Positions 56,127-64,000 of a DNA stretch of 64,000 bases are shown in pieces; positions within the stretch are counted from its first letter, which is position 1; each line of letters begins with the position of its first letter. Both the position numbers and the translations under genes were made by a program. The DNA lies in the NCBI GenBank assembly GCA_025769875.1, contig JAGFNK010000165.1, forward strand, positions 40,213 through 104,212, written 5' to 3'. The DNA comes from Russula earlei. Lineage: Eukaryota; Basidiomycota; Agaricomycetes; Russulales; Russulaceae. The notes under the pieces were generated by a model. That model was not told the DNA's origin. It made no database searches and worked only from the letters and a program-made list of their open reading frames with translations.

Positions 56127-57574
56127 GACATTGGGCAGGTAGGTTCAATATGGCATCTTGAAGGCTGCTTTCCAGTGATCTCCTTCTGCCAGTCATACGT
56201 TATTGTATCCCCATCGTATATTGAACTTGGAGAACACCTTCTTCCCTTGAAGTCTTTCCACCACTTGTTCCAAATGTGGTAAAGGTTCATTGTCTCGTCT
56301 GGTTCACTGATTTAGTTGTCAATAGTCCACAATGATTCTTTTCTCCTTGCTGTCCTTCTTTCCAATGAAGAACACTGGAGATGTGTAGCTGGATGGACCA
56401 GGAGTGATGTATCACTTTTCTACTTTGTCAGCTAGGAATTTCTTGAGGTATTCTCATTCATCTTGTGTCAGAGGGTACACTTTGCAATTTAGCTCCTTTG
56501 GTGCATCTGGCAACAGCTCGATCTGCATGTCTGGTTCCCTTGGTGGTGGGAATCTTTGGGACTTCTCTTCTGAGAAGACGTCTGCAAAGCGGTGGAATCA
56601 CTTTGGAACATTGGCAAGGGGGTCCTCTCCTCATTGTGGTTCAATCAACTGCTGGGCCCATGTCTGAGCTATAGTTGTCTTCTGTAAGTAAATGGCTTCC
56701 TCTTTCTTCAATTGTTGACTTTCATCTCTTGCTTGCTTTTGGATATTTGTGACATAGAGATCCAGGTAGTTGTATTGAGCAGTCTCAATCTGTACCTGCT
56801 CCTTCCATCAGCTGTCCTTTCTTCCAGTTGATGGTGGGGTCGAATTCATATAGGAAGGGATATCCCAGGATGACCCAATCCAGTTCCTAAATCTGTGAGA
56901 TAGAACTTTTGCAAGCTCTCCTTCTCCTTGGATCTGAACAGCGAAGCCAGCAGTAATGGGTGAGTTCCCCTTGCTTATTCTGGGTTCCGTCGACATTTCA
57001 TACTACCATGGGTTCATGTAGTTCTTGTTTCCCAATCTTCAGTCTTTTCCAGGCTGAGTGATTGATGAAGTTCTCAGTTGCTCCCACTGTCCTAGTAGAG
57101 CAGATTCCTCGGCCATCGTGTGTGCAGTGATGAAAGTGAATGGAATATTCATAGCATTCAGTCTTCTAATGTACACTTGCAACACACTATTCTTCCTAAG
57201 CCAGGCCATCAACTTAGGTGTTCCTAAAAACCCTGTTCCATCAGTTCTTCCAATAAGTCCTCCTTCTGTTTGGTGGACATCTTCTTTATGGACGCAGGAG
57301 GAGGAGCTCTTGTTATAGGTAGGAGGAGGAGATGTGGATCACCCAGAGACAGTGCTTTCATTTCCACTGTCCCCTGAATCGTCCTCCTTTTCTGTTTCCA
57401 GAGCTCGAGCTTTCCCTTGTCCCTTGGGTTACTTGATTTCTTTTTGACTCTGTCCTTGTCAGGACAGCTTCTGGCTGATATGCCCTGCTTTCTTGCAGAT
57501 GAAGCATTTCCCTTCTGCTAGCAGTTTCTTCTTTTCCTCTGTCAGAGGAGGACAGTCGCTTGGTCCTTGCTGCA

Positions 57575-58246
57575 TCAGTGGATACCGAGTCCACTTCCAT
57601 AGCATTCAGGGTCTCTTTGGTTTCGCCTTTTCCCAGCCTGTAGGGATTTCATGCGATTTTCCCTGGTGGTCAATGATCCACCTTCAGATCCAATATTGGC
57701 TTTCATGAGCTGGTCTCTGGCCTGTTCTTCCCTAGCAGCATTGATCCATGCTTGCAGATCATTGATGGCAGGTATGTCTCTGACTGGTTGATTGTAGATT
57801 TGTTGCACCAGCCAGGTGATTAGTCCAGCCTTATAGGCTTTGACTGCTCCTGGTGAATTCTGGTCCCATCCTGCTTTACTGAGCAGAACAAGGAATTTGC
57901 TGGTATAATCATCCAGCAATGCTGCTTTAGACATGGACAATTGTTGTAGCTCCATGAAAGTGTCTTCAGGCTCTGTGGTGTTTTTGAATTCTCTGAAGAA
58001 GTCATCCACAAATTCGGTCCAAAAGAGCATGTCAGTTGGATCTAGCTGCACTGGTGCATAGGGAGATGGTGGGTCCCCATTTCTTTTTGCTTCTACCAGG
58101 TTCGTTTGGTTGACCACCCATTCATGCACCTTCTCTCCTTTGATGTAGGTGAGAACTAGGGCTACTTGCTTCATTGGAATAGTCATAGTTGGGTTGTCAC
58201 TGTTAAGCAGATTCCATAGATTGAAATCCTGGACAAAGTACTTCAT
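57575..58246 (-). CDS. Gag (retrotransposon gag domain) of the Gypsy element
   Basis: 223-codon frame with FWTEFVDDFFREFKNTTEPE, then TFMELQQLSM and DDYTSKFLVLLSKAGWD, typical of the retrotrans_gag domain that forms the capsid. A zinc-knuckle relic (CFICKKAGHIS) follows at about 57500 in a shifted frame. Confidence 0.8.
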   Translation of the reverse strand: MKYFVQDFNLWNLLNSDNPTMTIPMKQVALVLTYIKGEKVHEWVVNQTNLVEAKRNGDPPSPYAPVQLDPTDMLFWTEFVDDFFREFKNTTEPEDTFMELQQLSMSKAALLDDYTSKFLVLLSKAGWDQNSPGAVKAYKAGLITWLVQQIYNQPVRDIPAINDLQAWINAAREEQARDQLMKANIGSEGGSLTTRENRMKSLQAGKRRNQRDPECYGSGLGIH

Positions 58247-58324
58247 CTTCTTCCTGTCTCCTTTGAAGACTTCAGGAGGGTCTCCTTTCAGAGATCCATT
58301 GCCTCCATGGGGGCCTGGTGCTGG

Positions 58325-59088
58325 CTAAGGTGCCAGGTTCACCCCTGGTCCTACAGGAGGTGCTGCAGGTGGTCCCCCTCCTGGAGGGCCTCCTCCAAAT
58401 GGGCCTCCTCCTGGTACTGGTGGACCTGCGGGTCCAAAGGGGACTCCTCCACCTCCAGGGTTTATTACAATGGTGGGCCCCATTCTTCCACCTGCTGTCT
58501 GGGTGGCAATGGTGGCTGTCTGCGTCGCTGCAATGGTAGCCATTTCAAACCAATTCTTCTGGTTCTTCAACGATTGTTGGTTCAATAGGCAAGACGTGTA
58601 CTGTCTGCTCTAGTCTTTCAGCTAGCTCCAATACTTCTGGTGCTTCTGCTTTCTGATCTGTAGTCAGAGGGTCCAACTTCTCTGTTTCTCCACTTGATGA
58701 CTTTTGTATCAATGGAGCTGGGTTGTCTACTACCTGGGCTTCTGGGTTCCCAATGAGTAGTATAAGGATCTGTCTTGATTCCTAGACCTAGGACCTTATA
58801 TTCATCAATGTCTTCGTCCTCTTCTGCGTAGGGACGTCCTTTGTGGTAATCAACAAAGTACCACTGATCGTTGATGTATTTGCAAGGAAGGTAGCTTCCT
58901 TTGTATCGGACCTTGTATCTGTTAGGTCCTTCCTGGTCTGCCCAACACCAGATGGCAGTCCCTTTGATTCCTGAGGGTAGATCGTCCCTCTCTCTAGCTT
59001 TGAACCAACCAAACTTGGTTCCTTGCTTTGATTTCTGGTTGAACTTTACGTGTATGCTATGTTCACCTTCGATCTCCAGTTTGTCCAC
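58325..59088 (-). other. Upstream ORFs of the Gypsy element
   Basis: Two frames: 58618-59088 (KSKQGTKFGWFKARERDDLP, GTAIWCWADQEGPNRYKVRY, YINDQWYFVDYHKGRPYAEE) and 58325-58585 (Gly/Pro-rich GGGPFGGGPPGGG). They probably form the N-terminal region of the gag polyprotein, now split by stops. Confidence 0.5.
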
Positions 59089-60989
59089 TTGCCACTGCCT
59101 TTCCTAGGGAGTTGGGACTTGTGTGCCTGCTTACCACTGTCTATGCCAATGACAGTAGGGGTCTTTACAGAAGTATGTGTGTGTCCAACCATGCTGCTCG
59201 TTGAGAGTCACGTAGTACACCTTCTTCTTGTCATGGAGAGGTCTGTATAGATTCTCTCCCTTGACTACTTCAGCGTAGGTTGCTGACCGTATGATGACTA
59301 GATCCTAGTCCTAAGGCTTCCTGCCTATTTCTGGTTCGCTTTCACAGCGATGTCTGTGATAGAAGCTCAACTTATGTTAAGGCTCCAAAGTGCCTTAAAT
59401 AAGATCAATGGTCATGTCTATGAATGCATCCTACCAATGCAGATATGCTTGAGTCAAGCAAGCAATACTCATGGAGGGGAAGGAGTGTTAGATCCTTCTG
59501 GAGTATGGCAACAAGATGAGAGGGGCTCTGCAGACGGGGTAGGAGTCAACTGTTTGGGATTGGCAAACTAAGTCAAGCTTAGGGCTCAACTGTTACAACT
59601 GGGGGCCTTATATAGCCCTACAGGGATAAGGTTTGTGCTACTGTAGTACTGGTCGGTGCTATAGAAGCAAAACACGGCTCATAGAAGCGAGGTTGCTTCT
59701 ATGTAAACGATCTTGGTGCTGGAAGCATTAAGTGCTTCCCTAATAGCAATCTCAGTGTCATAAGTACTTTCATAATCAAGGAAGTGATGTATGTGGCAGT
59801 ACAGGAACATCTGGAACAGAAGCAATGCTACTCATTGCTTCTTCAATACATCTTCAGATAGATACGATCAATGCGTTCCGAACGTGATATCAACAAACAT
59901 AAATGATCAAGATCTGACGCACGGATGATGCAAATGGTGCAGTCCATAGTTCAGGAGTTTCAGCATCTTCTCCAGACCCCAAACCACTCGGTAACACCCC
60001 TGTCCACCAGGTAAACTGTTTGAATGACCACCCGACCAGGCAAATAATAGAGGCACCCCTCTGAGACACCCCTCCAAGGCCCCTCCCTTAACCTACTACC
60101 AACTGTTTATTACAACCCTTGCACCCTAAGCCTGCACCCCCCTAGACAGAAACCCTAACTCCTGTACCTTAAATGAACCCACCCTTCCTAAGTGAACTCA
60201 TGAGAAAACCCAACACCCCTGTAGAACTACCTACCTGCCCCTTGTGAAACCTACATAGCTAGGCAATAAAAGCCACACCTGCCCCCTCATGTAACTGCAT
60301 GGCCCACCAGCACAAGCCCCCCCCACACTACCCATTAGGCAAAACAGACTTCCAATCCCACCAGACTGAAATGCCCCACATCATCATCTGTCATCCAATT
60401 TCCTTTACTGTTTCACTTGTCTTGCTGTTGATCTGAAGTTGTGCATAGCTTCTATAGATTGTTATTCTTCCAAGGTCCATATCCTCTGCCAGGCCCTGCA
60501 ATTCTTCATCCAGGTGTTGATCTTGCTTTTTCTGTATGTTGAACTGTTTTATTATAGATTTGCCATGAGATTGAGAATGTGCAAAAAGCACCATGTGTGG
60601 CCAACCTTGGAGAAGGAGGGAAGAAACTTTTGCAAGTTCAGCTATCATGACATTATTAGGATTGTCAAGGGTTTTGAAACCTGTGTGATAATGGCAAGGG
60701 TTGCTGTGGGGTGGGGTGTGGGTACAAAATGTTTGACCCTCACAAACCCCTGTTACAGTGTCACAGCTGTTGGAGCTATAGGGATGATAGCTCAGTCTGG
60801 TGTTAAAAGACTGTATTGGTTAGTTATCTAACCTATAGGGATGATAGCTATGTACAGTATTAGCTTTAAAGGAGTGTAAAGGAATGTGTAGTACTGACCT
60901 CAGTCTTGTGTGTAAAAGACTGAGGAAAACAAACGCGATAACTAAATTATTCTAATTATTTACACGTACGGTCCGGATTGTCTGTTCGC
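59089..60989. other. Repeat-region spacer; possible 5' end of the Gypsy element
   Basis: No coding sequence recognised. 59580-59900 is AT-rich with GAAGCA/TGCTTC repeats and could contain the element's LTR, but no second copy was found near 52.3 kb. Weak minus ORF at 60391-60648. Confidence 0.4.
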
Positions 60990-61330
60990 GTGGCACTTAG
61001 CAGCTGCACGTCCAACAACAAGCTGTTTGAGCATTAGCTCTAGTTCAGTGGGGGCCAAGTCCCTGGACTTGGTTCAATGGTTCATTGGGGGTGGCTCAAG
61101 GAGACCAGTCAGTGGTTAGTTGTCTCAAGACTAAGTCAAATTATGACTAGCCCAGAGACAGAGTTGATCTTCTGGTTACTTCACAGAAGAGGAGGACAAT
61201 GAGAGAGAGGAAGAGGAGGAAGAGGAACACAAGGGTTCCTTGTGGAGAACTCAAGTCAAGCAGAGTAAAGGCCAGCACAACCAAGTTATGATTGACTCAG
61301 CCTCAGCCTCGGAGGGAGGATACAGGGCAG
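60990..61330. repeat. Inverted repeat arm A, partner 62860-63160
   Basis: Shared reverse-complement blocks include GTTGATCTTCTGGTTACTTC, GAGGAGGAAGAGGAACACAAG, CTCAAGTCAAGCAGAGT and GGGGCCAAGTCCCTG. Arms are about 300-340 bp and face each other across 1.5 kb. Confidence 0.75.
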
Positions 61331-61334
61331 GGAT

Positions 61335-61900
61335 TGTGACAGGGAGTGAGACAAAGCTAAGCTTAGGGCATTCCCCAGCTTCTACAGGTGCTTAAATACT
61401 GTATGTAGTGAGGCTGTACAGTACTGTATACAGAACAATAGATAGGGCTAAAGCCAGTAGCAAAAGGGGATCAACACAATAGGTGAAACACAAGAGATGA
61501 TGAAACAATATGTGAAAACACAGAATAAGGGATGACTAGATTCAAGGGATGAAACATAACCAAGGGTATGAAGGGTAGGACAGTTTGAGGGGACAGAGAG
61601 TGCTTAGTGATGAAACTGTTTGTGATGTGCCCTCTTTCATTTGTCACTGACCCTCATTCCCTTGGGTTACTGTTTCATCCCTTGATTTTGATTAACCCCT
61701 TATTGTTTCATCTTCAGTGTTTTCAACCTATTGTCTGATCCCTTTTTGCTACTGGCTTAGTTTTATCTATTGTTCCACATATGGTACTGTACAGCCTTGC
61801 TAGATACAGTATTTAAACCACCTGTAGAAGCTGGGGAATGCCCCAAGGTTAGCTTTGTCCCATTTCCTGTCACATCCCTTGCCCTGTACTCTCTCGTCAC
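61335..61900. repeat. Two LTR-like family B copies head to head
   Basis: 61335-about 61625 is in plus and about 61626-61900 in minus orientation; both match 46309-46614 (GCATTCCCCAGCTT, AATACTGTAT, AGGCTGTACAG). They meet at a shared TTTGTGATGTGCCC end, forming a palindrome. Confidence 0.72.
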
Positions 61901-61907
61901 GACCCAC

Positions 61908-62857
61908 TGTTGAACAATCCTGTTCAAGAGTGAGGTAAGAATGTGGAGACAAGTTGACTGGGTTCAAGGATGAAGTTGGCAAGGAGCACAGTCCAAACAA
62001 GTAACAAGTACCAGAGAGGAACTGGTATGGGTTGTGAGAGGTGATCACAGAAAGAGAGAGCCAGAGTGTGCTAGATAGGGTGGTCCTAAAGGAGTACCCT
62101 TGGTAGTAGAGTGCCGCAAATCAAATGGACAGTATGAAGACTGTCCACTACTTTATTGAGCACTTATATACTACAAGGGAACTGCTAAATAGGGAACAAG
62201 TCATAACCTTGTTATCAAGCACCATTGATGGATGAGTAAGAAGTTGGAGTATGCTTACTGAGCATGCTCAGTCATGCTCAGTAAGCTGCTGAGTAAGAAG
62301 GCTCATAATGATGAGTAAGAGCCTTTTAGTGTCCACATGTTTACTGCTTAGTACATGTGCAAAACACCTGATTCATTTACTGTTAGTTAATTTAGGGCCA
62401 GTCATCTGAGGACTTGTGGTTTTGTCTGTGGAATAGAGTTGTCCATAAGCCCCTTATATAGTTTATTAGGGTCCTTAGAGTTGACCCTAATACTTCTATT
62501 AAGGTCCTTAGTATTGCCTTATAGTTCATTCTAAGGTTATTAGAGTTAGTCTAATGACACATTATAGGGCCTATAGTATCTTCATTAGTGTCTATTGTAG
62601 AGCACTTTGGGTTGTCCTAAAGGGTCTTAAGGGAGCCCTATAATACTGTCTTATATTGCTAGAAGGGTTGCCACTAAGTAGGGCTTGTTGTGTGTCAATT
62701 GTGCCTAGAATCAATCACATGACAATGCATGCATGATATTGTGAACACCTCTACTCACCCCTTTTGTCCATGTGAACAGGGTGGCGTCATAGAGGCTGGG
62801 TTCCCTCTAATAAGGAAGGGTCCTACTAGGGCCCTCTCTAGGAAATGGTTCATGACA
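61908..62857 (+). repeat. 950-bp LTR-like direct repeat, copy 2
   Basis: Begins TGTTGAACAATCC and ends GGTTCATGACA, colinear with 46716-47666. The outer flanks of the pair are CTCAC (before copy 1) and CTCCC (after copy 2), a possible 5-bp target duplication with one mismatch. Confidence 0.82.
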
Positions 62858-62859
62858 CT

Positions 62860-63160
62860 CTCCCAAATCACATTGTTTGTGCTGGCTTACACTCTGCTTG
62901 ACCTGAGCTCTTCACAAGGGACCCTTGTGTTCCTCTTCCTCCTCTGCTTTTCTCTCATTGTCCTCCTTCTGTGAAGTAACCAGAAGATCAACTCTGTCTG
63001 CAGATTAGGTCATCCTTGACTTAGTCTTGAGACACTAAACCCTTGAACCAGCTCCTTGAGCTGGCCCCATTGAAACACTGAACCAGTCACAGGGACTTGG
63101 CCCCATTGAACTGAGCTAATGCTCTAATGGCCATGACACCATTGTAAGGTGAGCCATATT
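62860..63160. repeat. Inverted repeat arm A', partner 60990-61330
   Basis: Reverse complement of arm A. It starts directly after copy 2 of the 950 bp repeat, so that repeat may have landed at or near the arm boundary. Confidence 0.72.
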
Positions 63161-64000
63161 GCTGGCCTTGGAACCATGTGTGGACCATGCCACAATGCAT
63201 GACACTCAGCCTCCTCCCCACACCTAGCCTCCTCCTCATGTCTTGTCCTCAGCCCTTGCCACACCACAAGCCACCTTGTGCCCAACATCAAGACCTCAAT
63301 TGCATCACCCAGTCCTCACCACTGACCATGTACACATGCCATGCCTTGGCACATGTGATGTGTTCATGTCTCAGGCCTTTCACCATGGCCTCGACCATCT
63401 CAAACCAATCTCAAATTCCCTTTCATGCCTCTTGATCCCTTTCACCTTTCCTCTCCCTTTCATGCCCTTTATCCTTAGTACATCCTTCCTGATATAAAAC
63501 TCTTAGCTACTTTGTAATAGTACAGTCCAGTGGAATAAGATCTCCCTTCTCTTGCTTTGACATCTGCCTCTCCCTGGAACTCAACAACTACACATACACC
63601 CACTAGCTCTCTCTTCTTTCTTCTCCCTCTTTTGGCTTGCTCTTGGCTTGAAGACAACTGTCCCAGATTACCATCCAGCCCTACAAACTCAGTGCACCCT
63701 AGTTTGGCTTGCTGCACTGTTACATGAACCAAAGAGGGGTAAATCATAACATTATGCCCCCTATGCTTAGTTCTCCAAACTAATTGGTATTGGGCCCTAA
63801 CTCATGGAAGCATCTCCTTTGCTGTCTAGCCAAGTGTTCTGGGGTTCCATCTTGGGGCAGTACCCTCTGTAGTTTCTGTGAGTCTTCCTCAAGATACAAT
63901 CTGTCTGGCCATCACAGTGAGTGTGGGGTTTGTTACAATCCTTGTTCCAGTGAGTGACCCTTGATACTGCAATGTTTTGCAAACATGGTTGATGCTTCTA
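63161..64000. other. CT-rich spacer and possible LTR end with primer-site-like sequence
   Basis: 63180-63720 is CT-rich. The stretch ending TAAATCATAACA at about 63749, followed by TTATGCCCCCTATGCTTAG and TTGGTATTGGGCC, resembles an LTR end followed by an initiator-Met tRNA primer site. A weaker version lies at 46600-46665. No coding sequence is recognised before the window ends. Confidence 0.4.

Larger units (their letters stand above)
52420..59088 (-). mobile_element. Degenerate Gypsy-type chromovirus retrotransposon
   Basis: Read on the minus strand from about 59.1 to 52.4 kb: leader/gag-related ORF, gag, zinc-knuckle relic, protease-like region, reverse transcriptase, RNase H, integrase and chromodomain, plus an extra ORF. 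Frames are broken in several places. No matching LTR pair directly flanking this interval was recognised, so the ends are approximate. Confidence 0.85.

Noticed and set aside
60391..60831. Opposed ORFs of 85 and 130 codons
   Set aside because: Some helical character on the minus strand, but no recognised motif; left as repeat-region spacer.

Overview
The window is nuclear DNA of a filamentous basidiomycete, most likely an Agaricomycete (mushroom or wood-decay fungus). Genes are split by many 45-75 bp GT-AG introns. Gene content also fits: laccase, a fungal multicopper oxidase relic, a basidiomycete-type sesquiterpene synthase, a wax-synthase-like acyltransferase, F-box proteins and an NmrA-like reductase. 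The transposon types at the right end are typical of such genomes. I see no bacterial operons, CRISPR arrays or rRNA.

Left part (1-38.6 kb, CpG-rich). Minus-strand GPI-anchored acid phosphatase (469-2195); decayed multicopper oxidase (2562-4870); band 7/SPFH protein (5600-7939); a possible frameshifted small secreted protein (11287-11699); sesquiterpene synthase (13493-14768); laccase with 18 introns (17680-20225); F-box protein (20382-22145); wax-synthase/MBOAT-like acyltransferase (23784-25079); an unrecognised minus-strand gene (26910-27442); a second F-box paralogue (28612-29999); KEL3/KLHDC4-type Kelch protein (31852-34513, minus); NmrA-like oxidoreductase (35948-37094, minus). The long gaps between them hold nothing I can support as genes.

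Right part (38.6-64 kb, CpG-poor). This is a nested transposon graveyard. An unrecognised minus-strand ORF family is split by a 2.5 kb TIR element encoding a DUF6532-like protein and by an almost intact 1620 bp Tc1-type element flanked by TA. Then come a 1.6 kb head-to-head LTR-like palindrome, an LTR-like 0.3 kb repeat, and 951/950 bp direct repeats beginning TG and ending CA. A decayed intron-containing DDE transposase and a spliced TE-associated hypothetical gene follow. A degenerate minus-strand chromodomain Gypsy element (gag, RT, RNase H, integrase, chromodomain, plus an extra zinc-knuckle ORF) and further inverted LTR-like repeats complete it.

How the genes might work together: terpene cyclase, laccase and acyltransferase lie within 12 kb on one strand, with an NmrA-like reductase 11 kb further on. 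This would suit a small terpenoid locus (cyclise, oxidise, acylate), but it is inference from position only; no P450 or cluster regulator was recognised. All gene models come from reading splice sites and family resemblance by eye; no database search was run.
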